A stretch of 64,000 nucleotides of DNA from Bacteroidales bacterium. Lineage in GTDB: Bacteria > Bacteroidota > Bacteroidia > Bacteroidales > UBA932. The stretch spans positions 124,001 to 188,000 of the forward strand of contig JAGBVU010000031.1 of the NCBI GenBank assembly GCA_017630155.1, read 5' to 3'. Under the pieces are notes generated by a model that saw only the letters and a list, made by a program, of their open reading frames with translations, had not been told where the DNA came from and searched no databases. A program made the translations under genes and the position numbers. This document shows, piece after piece, positions 8,331 through 18,015 of the stretch (positions are counted from its first letter, which is position 1; each line of letters opens with the position of its first letter).

Positions 8331-11300
8331 TTATTTGTATTCGTCCCAGCTCTTGATTTCTATTTCATCCTCGGTCATATTGCAGAACGAGATAATAAAT
8401 GCAGAAGCAAGTCTAGTATTTGTAATAAGCGGAATGTTGAAGTCTACAGCGGCACGTCTGATTCTATAGCCGTTTGTAAGCTCGGTATGGGTCATATTCT
8501 TAGGGATATTGATCACCATATCGATCTGTTTGTTCTGCAGCATTTCGAGAGCTTGTGGTTCATTGCCCTCTTCAGTAGGCCAGTAGGCTCTGATAGAAGG
8601 GATGTTGTTCTCGCTCAAGTATTTGTGAGAACCGCCTGTCGCATAGATGGTGTACCCTTTGTCTGCAAGGAGTCTGCAAGCTTTTAGGAGCTCAGCTTTC
8701 TGTTTGGCATCACCTGAAGAGATAAGGATATTCTTCTTAGGGATAGAGTAACCCACAGAGAGCATAGATTTGAGGATAGCCTCATCGGTGTTGTCACCGA
8801 TACATCCCACCTCACCGGTAGATGCCATATCCACACCAAGGATAGGGTCTGCCTTCTGAAGTCTTGCAAATGAGAACTGAGAGGCTTTGATACCTACATA
8901 ATCGAGGTCAAATGCACTCTTGGCAGGAGGGGTAACCTCTTCACCGATCATTACTTTAGTAGCAAGCTCGATAAAGTTGATCTTAAGTACCTTAGATACA
9001 AATGGGAAGCTTCGTGAAGCTCTGAGGTTACACTCGATAACTTTGATATCGTTCTCTTTGGCAAGGAACTGCATGTTGAAAGGACCTGAAATCTTAAGGG
9101 CCTCAGCTGTCTTGCGGGCAATCTTCTTGATTCTGCGTGCTGTCTCCACATAAAGTTTCTGAGGAGGGAACTGGATGGTAGCGTCACCTGAGTGCACACC
9201 AGCAAACTCGATGTGTTCTGAGATGGCGTAAGCGATAACTTTACCATTTTCAGCTACAGCATCAAACTCGATCTCTTTGGCGTGTCTTACAAATTCGCTT
9301 ACCACTACAGGGTGTTTCTTGGATACGTTTGCTGCAAGTGAAAGGAACTCTTCAAGCTCCTTATCATTTGAGCAGACATTCATAGCTGCACCTGAGAGTA
9401 CATATGAAGGGCGTACCAATACAGGGTAACCCACCTGTTCCACGAATTTGTGGATATCGCTGAGTGAAGTAAGCTCTTTCCATTTTGGCTGGTCGATACC
9501 AAGTTCATCCATCAAAGATGAGAACTTGTGTCTGTCCTCTGCATTGTCGATGCTGCTTGCCGATGTGCCGAGAAGGTTTACACCGTTTGCATCCAGACGG
9601 ATAGCCAGGTTGTTAGGGATCTGACCACCTACAGATACTACCATACCGTGAGGGTTCTCAAGGTCGTGGATATCCATTACCCTTTCGAATGTAAGCTCAT
9701 CGAAGTACAGTCTGTCACACATGTCGTAGTCTGTAGATACGGTCTCAGGGTTGTAGTTGATCATCACACCTCTCCAGCCAGATTTTCTGATGGTCTGAAG
9801 TGCATTTACACTACACCAGTCAAACTCTACTGAACTACCGATACGGTATGCACCCGAACCGAGTACGATAATTGACTTGCGGTCACCCTTGAAATCAACA
9901 TCAGATTTGGTTCCGTTGTATGTGAGGTACAGATAGTTTGCCTGCGCAGGGTACTCTGCTGCCAATGTGTCGATCTGTTTTACCACAGGGGCAAGTCCGA
10001 ACCCTTTTCTGTAGTTTCTTACAGCCATGGCCATCTCCTCACCGTCGATAGAGTCTTTAAGTACAAGGCGACCTACCTGGAAGTCAGAGAAACCTTGACA
10101 CTTAGCCCTCTTGAGGAGCTCAAAATCTACCTCTTCAAGTGTATTGAGGGCACGAAGTTCATCGGCTGTAATCTTTATGTTGTATAGTTTGTCCAGGAAC
10201 CATCTGTCGATCTTGGTAAGTTCGTGGATCTGTTCTACAGTGTATCCTGCGTTGAATGCTTTTGAGATGACAAAGATACGTTTGTCGGTAGGCTGACGGA
10301 GAGCTTTGTCGATATCTTCTACCACGATCTCTTTATTGGCTACAAAACCGTGAGCACCCTGACCGATCATACGGAGACCTTTCTGGATGGTCTCTTCGAA
10401 GGTACGTCCGATAGACATCACCTCGCCGACACTCTTCATGCTGCTGCCGATCTCGCGTGATACGCCGTGGAATTTGCTCAAGTCCCAGCGAGGAATCTTA
10501 CAAACCACATAGTCAAGTGTAGGCTCGAAGAATGCTGGAGTAGTTTTGGTTACCGAGTTTTTGAGATCAAACAGACCATAGCCCAAACCAAGTTTGGCTG
10601 CTACGAATGCCAATGGATAACCGGTTGCTTTGGATGCAAGGGCTGATGAGCGGCTCAGACGGGCGTTAACCTCAATAACTCTATAATCTTCAGAATTTGT
10701 GTCAAATGCGAACTGAACATTACACTCACCCACAATACCCACGTGTTTTACGATGCGGATAGCAAGTTCACGGAGTTTGACTACCTCCTGGTTGGTCAGT
10801 GTCTGGCAAGGTGCCACTACGATACTCTCACCGGTGTGGATACCAAGTGGGTCGAAGTTCTCCATATTGCAGACTGCAATACAGTTGTCAAAGCGGTCAC
10901 GCATCACCTCGAACTCGATCTCTTTCCACCCTTTGAGTGATTTCTCAACAAGAACCTGAGGTGAATAAGAGAATGATTTCTCTGCAAGTTTGCGAAGTTC
11001 CTCCTCGTTGTCGCAGAAACCGCTACCAAGTCCGCCAAGTGCGTATGCAGCACGGATGATGACAGGATAGCCAAGCTCAGCAGCAGATGCTACTGCATCT
11101 TCGATGTTCTCCACCGCGTGGCTCTTGATGGTCTTTACATCGATCTCATCAAGTTTTTTGACGAATAGTTCGCGGTCCTCAGTGTCCATAATGGCCTGTA
11201 CTGGGGTACCGAGTACTTTGAGGTTATATTTTTCAAGGATTCCCTGCTCATAAAGTTTCACACCGCAGTTGAGTGCAGTCTGACCACCGAATGCCAGGAG

Positions 11301-11552
11301 GATACCTTGTGGTTTCTCTTTCTGGATGACTTTCTCTACATAGAATGGGGTTACAGGGAGGAAATAAATCTTGTCTGCAACACCTTCAGATGTCTGAACT
11401 GTAGCGATATTGGGGTTGATAAGGATGGTCTCGATACCCTCTTCTCTCATCGCTTTGATCGCTTGAGAGCCAGAGTAATCGAACTCACCAGCTTCACCAA
11501 TCTTCAGGGCTCCTGAACCAAGGAGAATAACTTTTTTAATGCTTTTGTCCAT
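8331..11552 (-). CDS. carB: Carbamoyl-phosphate synthase large chain
   Basis: 1073 residues, full length for CarB. It forms carbamoyl phosphate from bicarbonate, ATP and glutamine-derived ammonia, for arginine and pyrimidine synthesis. The two homologous halves are visible: the N-terminal carboxyphosphate unit starts KKVILLGSGALKIGEAGEFDYSG and the second starts IIVLGSGAYRIGSSVEFDWC at about residue 555. Each is followed by an ATP-grasp domain. The C-terminal MGS-like allosteric domain (YTIYATGGSHKYLSENNI) is present. carA lies six bases upstream. The pair forms the classical carAB operon. Confidence 0.97.
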   Translation of the reverse strand: MDKSIKKVILLGSGALKIGEAGEFDYSGSQAIKAMREEGIETILINPNIATVQTSEGVADKIYFLPVTPFYVEKVIQKEKPQGILLAFGGQTALNCGVKLYEQGILEKYNLKVLGTPVQAIMDTEDRELFVKKLDEIDVKTIKSHAVENIEDAVASAAELGYPVIIRAAYALGGLGSGFCDNEEELRKLAEKSFSYSPQVLVEKSLKGWKEIEFEVMRDRFDNCIAVCNMENFDPLGIHTGESIVVAPCQTLTNQEVVKLRELAIRIVKHVGIVGECNVQFAFDTNSEDYRVIEVNARLSRSSALASKATGYPLAFVAAKLGLGYGLFDLKNSVTKTTPAFFEPTLDYVVCKIPRWDLSKFHGVSREIGSSMKSVGEVMSIGRTFEETIQKGLRMIGQGAHGFVANKEIVVEDIDKALRQPTDKRIFVISKAFNAGYTVEQIHELTKIDRWFLDKLYNIKITADELRALNTLEEVDFELLKRAKCQGFSDFQVGRLVLKDSIDGEEMAMAVRNYRKGFGLAPVVKQIDTLAAEYPAQANYLYLTYNGTKSDVDFKGDRKSIIVLGSGAYRIGSSVEFDWCSVNALQTIRKSGWRGVMINYNPETVSTDYDMCDRLYFDELTFERVMDIHDLENPHGMVVSVGGQIPNNLAIRLDANGVNLLGTSASSIDNAEDRHKFSSLMDELGIDQPKWKELTSLSDIHKFVEQVGYPVLVRPSYVLSGAAMNVCSNDKELEEFLSLAANVSKKHPVVVSEFVRHAKEIEFDAVAENGKVIAYAISEHIEFAGVHSGDATIQFPPQKLYVETARRIKKIARKTAEALKISGPFNMQFLAKENDIKVIECNLRASRSFPFVSKVLKINFIELATKVMIGEEVTPPAKSAFDLDYVGIKASQFSFARLQKADPILGVDMASTGEVGCIGDNTDEAILKSMLSVGYSIPKKNILISSGDAKQKAELLKACRLLADKGYTIYATGGSHKYLSENNIPSIRAYWPTEEGNEPQALEMLQNKQIDMVINIPKNMTHTELTNGYRIRRAAVDFNIPLITNTRLASAFIISFCNMTEDEIEIKSWDEYK

Positions 11553-11558
11553 AGTGTT

Positions 11559-12605
11559 CTATAGTAGATTTAGGAAGTCGTCAAATAGAGTGTTGTTGTC
11601 CGGATAGAATTGGACACCGAAGAAGCGTCCGTTTTTGTGTCTTATCCCTTCGTTTGAACCATCGTTCATATTGATGAACATAGGCTCCCAGTCTGCGCCA
11701 AGGGAGTTGTTGTCAACAGCATAACTATGATTCTGGGATGTGATGTAGCATTTCTCTGTGCCGGCAAGACGTACCGGTTGGTTGTGGCTTCTGTGACCAT
11801 AAGGGAGTTTGACAGTCTGAGCACCTGCTGCTTTGGCCAGCAACTGGTTACCCATGCAGATACCGAATACAGGTTTGTTTTTCTCCATAGCCACCTGGAT
11901 ATTTTTGATGGTCTCTGTGCAGAACTCAGGATTACCTGGACCATTGGATACGATTACACCATCATATTCAAGTGTATTGAAATCGTAGTCCCATGGAACA
12001 CGTATCAGCTCTACATCCCTGCTTACAAGTTTGCGAAGAATGCTGTTGTTGACACCGCAGTCCACAAGCACTACTTTCTTGCCACCCTCTTTTCCATATT
12101 TTGTCACCTCGGTGCAGCTCACTTTTGCCACCTGGTTCTCAAGGTTGGGGTTATAGAATTTGGATGGGGTATTGAAACCTCTTGGGATAATGGCACCAAG
12201 CTGAGAGCCGTGGTCACGGAGATATTTGGTTAGCTCTCTGGTGTCCACGCCATATATGCCCGGGATTTTGTTCTCCTTGAGCCATTGGTCAAGACTTTTG
12301 ACAGCATTCCAGTGACTGTAGTTGAAGGAGTAGTCAAGGACGATTACACCCTTTACGTGGATCTTGTCAGATTCGTAGTTGAGTGATATTCCATTCTCCT
12401 TATTGTCATCAGGAACACCGTAGTTTCCGATAAGAGGATAGGTTATACATAGGATTTGCCCCTCATAATTAGGGTCGGTTAGAGCTTCCGGATATCCTAC
12501 CATAGAAGTGCTGAATACCACTTCACCTTCGGCAAGGAACTCATAACCAAATGAATAGCCCTGGAATTCAAGGCCATTCTCAAGATGGAGTACTGCTTCT
12601 TTCAT
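11559..12605 (-). CDS. carA: Carbamoyl-phosphate synthase small chain
   Basis: 348 residues from MKEAVLHLENG. An upstream in-frame start (12647) would overlap the dipeptidase gene and add residues unlike CarA. The N-terminal CPSase domain is followed by a class I glutamine amidotransferase: the nucleophile is the Cys of FGICMGNQLLA, and the catalytic His is in the GVQFYPD region. It normally reads GVQFHPE, so here the usual His-Pro-Glu triad region reads Tyr-Pro-Asp, a notable change in a catalytic position. A TACATTTG sequence at 12614-12621 could be a -7 box but lies very close to the ATG. Confidence 0.93.
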   Translation of the reverse strand: MKEAVLHLENGLEFQGYSFGYEFLAEGEVVFSTSMVGYPEALTDPNYEGQILCITYPLIGNYGVPDDNKENGISLNYESDKIHVKGVIVLDYSFNYSHWNAVKSLDQWLKENKIPGIYGVDTRELTKYLRDHGSQLGAIIPRGFNTPSKFYNPNLENQVAKVSCTEVTKYGKEGGKKVVLVDCGVNNSILRKLVSRDVELIRVPWDYDFNTLEYDGVIVSNGPGNPEFCTETIKNIQVAMEKNKPVFGICMGNQLLAKAAGAQTVKLPYGHRSHNQPVRLAGTEKCYITSQNHSYAVDNNSLGADWEPMFINMNDGSNEGIRHKNGRFFGVQFYPDNNTLFDDFLNLL

Positions 12606-12630
12606 ATTGAACACAAATGTAAGAGTTTTT

Positions 12631-14223
12631 TTACATACTTCTGACAAAAATCATCCACAATTTTTCCTTCAATTCCTGCCAGCGCTGCATTGTGAGCGAT
12701 GCAAAGTCATTTGTATGTCTTGTGATGAGTTCTTCTGCTTTTTTATCCTCTCCAGCAGCGATAAGGGCCGCAGCCTCTGCCTCTACCATCGCACCTGTTT
12801 TGAACATCTTTTCCTCAAGTGCCATAATCTCTGTTTCGAGAATCTCTCTGGTCTTGTCCCAGTCTATGGTGGAGATTCTGTTGGTCTCCCTATATGCCCA
12901 TACGGCTGCATCAGATCGGTATTCGTGCTGACCGCAGATCTGGAATGCTGGGTGTATCTGATCGATGCCTGCGTAGATAGGGATGCGTGGTGACTGTGCA
13001 GGGTTGTCATATGAGAAATATGTAACACCGCCAATCTCGTCAGGAAGCCAGTTTCTGGCCTGCATAACAGATGAGTATGAGCATCTTATCACAGCAATGG
13101 TACGGAGGTTTTTCACCACGTCCGGTTTTAGATGGTTAAGGAGAGTCCTTATCTCGTTGGACATAAAAGGGGATACAGGTGTTACCTTCTCGTCGGTGAC
13201 AGTCACTGAGTTGTCGTAAGGATTCCATACCCTTCTTTTGAAATCGACTGACAAGTCCTTCACCATATCGTACTCTGTACCCTCATATGTCGAGCGGAAG
13301 AGGGCTGTAATCATCTCTGGAGATACTTTCTGGTCAGGTTTCACTGAGAATGGAAGCTCCTCAGCATCATATGAGAGGTTCAATGATGGAGCCAATGCAT
13401 TGAGAATGAAGAATTCTCTGATAGAGAACGGTTTGCGGCCATCTATCAATTTGTGGAATACATATTCTGATTTGCCGTCCCAGTATCCAAGCTTCTTCGA
13501 ACGTTCGCGTAGGTCAGAACTGTACATGAAGTAGTCAGGATTGTCCCAATCTATGCGTCCGATGCGGGTAATGTTTGCAGATACACTCACGTGGTCATCG
13601 GGAACCCTCTGTGCAGCCCAAAGGGCACTTGGCTCTCCAGGACCTGAGCCTGCAATCTCAAAGTGCCACACCTCATTTTTGTCAATAATGGTAAGGCACT
13701 CAGCCCAGTCACCATAGCCATATTCCTGAGCCAGCTGCCCCATCAGTTTGATTGCCTCACGTGCAGTAGAGCATCTCTGGAGTGCAATTCTTTGAAGCTC
13801 CTCTATCTGGAACATACCTGCTGGGTTTACAAGTTCAGGTCTCCCCTCCACAGTGGTCTCGCCCATTGCAAGCTGTTTCTCATTCATACATGGGTATGCA
13901 GTATTGAGGAATTTGTATGTCTTTTCAGGTGCAGGAATTTTGCCGGCCTCAGTCACCCTCCTCATATCCCAAGGGAGGTCAGTGTGGAGTTTCCCTTTGT
14001 ACACAGGTTCCATATCTCCCTTTTGATAGGTGATGGATGGTTCCATGGTCAACCAGGTTCTGAAATCGGAGTCACAAGTGTGTGATGTCATGGTGGAGCC
14101 GTCTGTAGAGGCATTCTTGCCTACTGTGATCGATGTACAGCTCCCTGTCTCGATGTCGCTCTGTCCCATAAGCCCGAATGTGAGGGCGAAGAGACAAATG
14201 GTGATAGTTAGGATTCTTTTCAT
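12631..14223 (-). CDS. Secreted C69-family dipeptidase
   Basis: 530 residues, an Ntn-hydrolase-type dipeptidase of family C69 (PepD/acetyl-lysine-type). A signal peptide (about residues 1-20) precedes GSCTSITVGKNASTDGS. The Cys in this motif (Cys29) is the expected nucleophile, exposed by processing before it. The following region contains TSHTCDSDFRTW, which is also typical. It probably hydrolyses dipeptides in the periplasm, fitting a peptide-fermenting lifestyle. It ends 25 bases before carA. Confidence 0.85.
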   Translation of the reverse strand: MKRILTITICLFALTFGLMGQSDIETGSCTSITVGKNASTDGSTMTSHTCDSDFRTWLTMEPSITYQKGDMEPVYKGKLHTDLPWDMRRVTEAGKIPAPEKTYKFLNTAYPCMNEKQLAMGETTVEGRPELVNPAGMFQIEELQRIALQRCSTAREAIKLMGQLAQEYGYGDWAECLTIIDKNEVWHFEIAGSGPGEPSALWAAQRVPDDHVSVSANITRIGRIDWDNPDYFMYSSDLRERSKKLGYWDGKSEYVFHKLIDGRKPFSIREFFILNALAPSLNLSYDAEELPFSVKPDQKVSPEMITALFRSTYEGTEYDMVKDLSVDFKRRVWNPYDNSVTVTDEKVTPVSPFMSNEIRTLLNHLKPDVVKNLRTIAVIRCSYSSVMQARNWLPDEIGGVTYFSYDNPAQSPRIPIYAGIDQIHPAFQICGQHEYRSDAAVWAYRETNRISTIDWDKTREILETEIMALEEKMFKTGAMVEAEAAALIAAGEDKKAEELITRHTNDFASLTMQRWQELKEKLWMIFVRSM

Positions 14224-14226
14224 AGA

Positions 14227-15510
14227 CTATTTGTTTTTTTGATCATTTTCGATTAGTTCCAATAGGGCATCTATCGCCTCTTCCTGTGGGACTGAGCGTC
14301 TTACAGCCTCTTTTCCACGGTATATGGATACTTTCCCTTTCCCTTCCCCCACATAGCCGTAGTCGGCATCAGCCATCTCTCCAGGGCCGTTCACTATGCA
14401 CCCCATTACCGCAATACAATATCCTGACAGGTGCGATGTGCGCCTTTTCACCTCGTTGAATGTCTCCTCAAGGTTATAAAGTGTCCTGCCGCACCCTGGG
14501 CAGGCTACATATTCACATTTGGTGAAGCGGCGGCGGGTGGCTTGAAGGAGATTGTCCTTTATATCCTGAAGCGCCTCTGCCGATACCTTCTCACCTTTGC
14601 AGGTGGCATCAAGGTCAAAGTCATCAATTTTGCGGTCGAGCAAGTCTGGACCATATGTGCAGGCAATGTTTATTATAAGATCTTCCCAACTCTCTGCACC
14701 GGCCTGTTGCTGCTCCTGTTCGCTGAAGAAGCGGACTATCTTCTCAGCCACGGGGAGTTCATTGACGGGTGATTCAGTGAGCGATACGCGGATGGTGTCG
14801 CCGATTCCGTCGCGTAAAAGTGTAGCAATGGCTGCAGCAGATTTGATCCTCCCCATATCGCCGTTTCCAGCCTCTGTGACACCAAGGTGCAGAGGGAATA
14901 TCACCCCTTGCTCCTCCATCCAGCGGTTGAGCAGCCTGTATGCCTCCACCATAACCAATGTATTGCTCGCTTTGAGGGAGAGGACAACATTGTAGAAATC
15001 CTCCGCAATGCACATCTCTACCCATTCGACCATTGCCTCTTTCATCCCTTGAGCGGTATTGCCATAGAGCTCTGTAATCCTCTTTCCGAGGGAGCCGTGG
15101 TTGATCCCGATGCGGACTGCAGTGTTATGCTCTTTGCACACCTCTATAAAGCGTTTGAAATCACGCTGCGCCTTTTCGTGCTCAGTGGCAAAGTTTCCGG
15201 GGTTGATTCTTACTTTATCTGCAACCTCTGCTGCCACAATGGCCACATCTGAAGAGAAATGGACATCGGCTACAAGTGGCACCATATTCCCTTGCTGGCG
15301 CAATATATTCTTGATCTGACGGAGCGATTCCACCTCGCGTACACCCTGGGTAGTAAGGCGGATCAGTTGTGCCCCTGCATCACGCATCGCGTTGCACTGG
15401 GCTACAGCAGCTTCTATGTCATTTGTGTTACAATTGCACATTGTCTGGATGGCAACAGGGAGCCCCCTTCCAATCTCAAGACCTGCTACATTTGCTATTA
15501 TATTTCTCAT
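14227..15510 (-). CDS. ispG: 4-hydroxy-3-methylbut-2-enyl diphosphate synthase
   Basis: 427 residues from ATG 15510; an upstream in-frame start at 15546 would overlap the previous gene. IspG (GcpE) is the [4Fe-4S] enzyme of the penultimate MEP-pathway step of isoprenoid synthesis. The TIM barrel has IQTMCNCNTNDIEA, RLTTQGV and VADVHFSSDVA. The cluster domain has CPGCGRTLYNLEET and GCIVNGPGEMADADYGYVG. The RLTTQGV and ADADYGYVG forms are of the Bacteroidota/plant type, whose members normally carry a large insert between barrel and cluster domain. Here that part is only about 75 residues. Confidence 0.93.
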   Translation of the reverse strand: MRNIIANVAGLEIGRGLPVAIQTMCNCNTNDIEAAVAQCNAMRDAGAQLIRLTTQGVREVESLRQIKNILRQQGNMVPLVADVHFSSDVAIVAAEVADKVRINPGNFATEHEKAQRDFKRFIEVCKEHNTAVRIGINHGSLGKRITELYGNTAQGMKEAMVEWVEMCIAEDFYNVVLSLKASNTLVMVEAYRLLNRWMEEQGVIFPLHLGVTEAGNGDMGRIKSAAAIATLLRDGIGDTIRVSLTESPVNELPVAEKIVRFFSEQEQQQAGAESWEDLIINIACTYGPDLLDRKIDDFDLDATCKGEKVSAEALQDIKDNLLQATRRRFTKCEYVACPGCGRTLYNLEETFNEVKRRTSHLSGYCIAVMGCIVNGPGEMADADYGYVGEGKGKVSIYRGKEAVRRSVPQEEAIDALLELIENDQKNK

Positions 15511-15520
15511 ATTCAGTCTA

Positions 15521-16207
15521 TCAGTCAAAATTAAAGAACAATCCAAAGTTAAAACTTATCCTGTTGGGGTAGGAGTAGAGCCACCAGTCATCAGACAGTT
15601 TGTCCGGCTGATAAAGGAAGGCAAATGAGTACTGGTAGAGCACCTCTATGTGAAATTCAAAGGGGTGGAACCTTATCGCAGTACCCAAGCCACCAAGGGC
15701 TCCGTAGTCCCATCTCTGGTCATATTCATCAAAACCTTTAGGGTTTGTGGTCTCAATCCTGTACCCGGCAAAACCTCCAATGTCCAGGAGGAGCCTCAGG
15801 TGCTTCCCTACATCATATTTGAACTGCGATACCAGTGGAATCTCTATGGCGGTGAGGGTCTGGTCCATATTGTCAATATTGTATTCGGAGGTGAAGCCGT
15901 ACTGGCAATATTTAGCACCCAGCTGGATTCCGAAAAATGACCACAGATCCCAGAGATTATGATAATAGGTGTAGAGCAGGGCAAAATTCTTGTACGTGTG
16001 GACCATTTTTGCCTTCAGGTCGGGGGCAAAGTTTACTCCTGTCATCTCATAGCTGTACCTCACACCCAACAGGTGCTCAGTGGGCTTGACAGTCACTGTT
16101 TTCGAGAATGTCGTGTCAATCTCCACTACACCCTGTCCCCACGAATATGTTGTGGAGAAGAGTGTGAGTAGGGCAGTCAGCAATATATATTTAAACTTTG
16201 GTCTCAT
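15521..16207 (-). CDS. Outer-membrane beta-barrel protein, PorT-like
   Basis: 228 residues with a signal peptide (cleaved near SWG/Q). The body has alternating hydrophobic strands with many Tyr and Phe and ends in the aromatic-rich ISFNFGLFFNFD. It resembles the PorT / outer-membrane beta-barrel family of Bacteroidota, which includes type IX secretion PorT, but it is not clearly PorT itself. Its ATG overlaps the stop of the upstream Ig-like lipoprotein gene by four bases (ATGA), so the two are translationally coupled. Confidence 0.7.
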   Translation of the reverse strand: MRPKFKYILLTALLTLFSTTYSWGQGVVEIDTTFSKTVTVKPTEHLLGVRYSYEMTGVNFAPDLKAKMVHTYKNFALLYTYYHNLWDLWSFFGIQLGAKYCQYGFTSEYNIDNMDQTLTAIEIPLVSQFKYDVGKHLRLLLDIGGFAGYRIETTNPKGFDEYDQRWDYGALGGLGTAIRFHPFEFHIEVLYQYSFAFLYQPDKLSDDWWLYSYPNRISFNFGLFFNFD

Positions 16208-18015
16208 TTGAAAATCTTGCCAATATCAATAGTTTGTTCTATCTCCATCCTTTCAGGAATATCGATAAGATAGTCCTTGTCGGTAGATGTGTTAAGGAAC
16301 TTGTAGAGGAGCACCTTCTCGGGCTGTCTCTTCTCCAGTACCGAACCTGTATCAAGGATACCATTGTTATTTTTATCCTCTGTAATCCTTATCGAGTATT
16401 TGTTCTTCCTTAGGTATGGGAATGTGAGTTTGCAGTCGGAGTCCACCCTGAAACTCCTGAGTATCTTATCCCTCTTTTCAGAGATAAGTTCCACTATGTA
16501 GTGTCCGTCCACCCCTGTCATATCGAGTACCAGAGTGCTCAGTTTGTCGTCGGATGGGAGTTTTATCTTGGAAACCAGACTGTCGCATGGGAGTCCGTTG
16601 ATGTCGTAGAATACCCTGTGTGGGATTTTGAAGACATATTCGTATCCGGCCATAAATTCGCCCTCCTGTTTCAGATGGTACTTGCGTATGTTGGCAGTAT
16701 CCTGAGTTATGGTAAATTTCTCAGGCTGAATCTGTTGCTTGGCTGTGATATGGTAGTACTGTATGGTGTCAAGCGGTGCTTTAAGAAGGGGGTAATCAAA
16801 CTCAATGGTGATACCGTCCTGTTCGATAGTCTCTCCACTTGCAGTTACCTTGTATCTGGCTACAGTATCTATTTTCTCCACATTCTTGCCATACCTGTTC
16901 TTCTCGAACTTTTTGGTGTATGGCATCATCTTGAACTCCTCCCATGTGGGGACAAGTGTCTTGAGTGAGTCGTTGGTCTTATGGTATTTGATTCTGAAAT
17001 TCAATGTATCTTTGATCTCCTCCTGGATGTTGAACCATAAAGAGAGGCTATCCTCCATAACATTGAACTCCCTTATCACTTTGTCATCAGGAATCCCCTC
17101 TATAAGGAGTGTGTCGATTTTTACATATGGGGCATTGAACTTGATGTATGCTGACCTTTTGCTAAGTCGTTTGTTCTCCTTTATGAACTGCTGAGTGGCC
17201 ATCTCCTTGAAAAGGCTGAGATGGATAGCTGATGGTCTTGACATGATACCAGCGGTGTCCTTCTCCTCATATGTAATCAATTCGGGCCTGTCAGCTCTCA
17301 TGACGCTGTTTGCTACGAAAAGTGTATCCAGAAAAGCTACAGTCTCCTCTGCTGGGTCATATTTGTTGTTGTTGTTAAGGTCTTCTATCGCAAATACCCT
17401 ATAGGCACCCGGTTTGATGTTCCTCACGGTGAAATAGCCCCACTTGTCACTTTTGGCCGCAGCCACAGGGAGGAGGTTGAAGATAGCCGAGTCAGATGGG
17501 TCAGTGTGGAAGAGGATTGTTATCTTCTCTTTCGGGAACATTGTGGCGGCATCCACCACTGTGCCCGATGTGTAGATAGAGTCCACATGTTCACCTGTAG
17601 AGAATGCGTATGTCATTCTGGGGAACAGGTTCCCTTCATTGTTGTCCGCAATACCGGCACCGAAATCGATGGAGTAGGTGGTGTTGGCCTGAAGGGTGTC
17701 TTCAAAAGTGATGACAACACTCTTTCCTTTGATTTTGGGCTGTATCCTCTTTTTAAGGGGGGGAGAAAGGTAAAAATTGTTCTGAGGCTCTTTCAGTACC
17801 ACGAACTCGTCAAATGTGAGGATTATGTTGTTCTTTTTGGGGACAACAGATACCATAGTGGCATTGGGTGCAGGTTCACTCTCCACCATCGATGGGGGGA
17901 TAGTATCCTTGGGACCGCCGGAAGGTGGGGTAGTGGTATTGGCACAGGATGGGGCAAAAAGGGCCGCAACCAGCACAATGAATACAACTGTGGCTATATA
18001 TCTCTCTTTTCTCAT
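16204..18015 (-). CDS. Ig-like (Big_5) lipoprotein
   Basis: 603 residues. A lipoprotein signal ends in FAPSC (about residue 24), followed by TTTPPSGGPKDTIPP, the characteristic start of a conserved Bacteroidota family with an N-terminal SbsA/Big_5 Ig-like domain (LTFDEFVVL, NTTYSIDFG, IADNNEGN). The rest is a beta-rich region with several EF-hand-like DLNNNNKYDP and DKNNNGILD motifs (about 195-235 and 560-575). The function is unknown, though it is probably attached to the outer membrane. Its start overlaps the spoT stop codon (TAATG), and its stop overlaps the next start. Confidence 0.75.
   Translation of the reverse strand: MRKERYIATVVFIVLVAALFAPSCANTTTPPSGGPKDTIPPSMVESEPAPNATMVSVVPKKNNIILTFDEFVVLKEPQNNFYLSPPLKKRIQPKIKGKSVVITFEDTLQANTTYSIDFGAGIADNNEGNLFPRMTYAFSTGEHVDSIYTSGTVVDAATMFPKEKITILFHTDPSDSAIFNLLPVAAAKSDKWGYFTVRNIKPGAYRVFAIEDLNNNNKYDPAEETVAFLDTLFVANSVMRADRPELITYEEKDTAGIMSRPSAIHLSLFKEMATQQFIKENKRLSKRSAYIKFNAPYVKIDTLLIEGIPDDKVIREFNVMEDSLSLWFNIQEEIKDTLNFRIKYHKTNDSLKTLVPTWEEFKMMPYTKKFEKNRYGKNVEKIDTVARYKVTASGETIEQDGITIEFDYPLLKAPLDTIQYYHITAKQQIQPEKFTITQDTANIRKYHLKQEGEFMAGYEYVFKIPHRVFYDINGLPCDSLVSKIKLPSDDKLSTLVLDMTGVDGHYIVELISEKRDKILRSFRVDSDCKLTFPYLRKNKYSIRITEDKNNNGILDTGSVLEKRQPEKVLLYKFLNTSTDKDYLIDIPERMEIEQTIDIGKIFK

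Noticed and set aside
12614-12621. TACATTTG as carA promoter
   Set aside because: It lies only eight bases from the ATG and the -33 spacing is 23 bases, so it was kept only as a remark in the carA entry.
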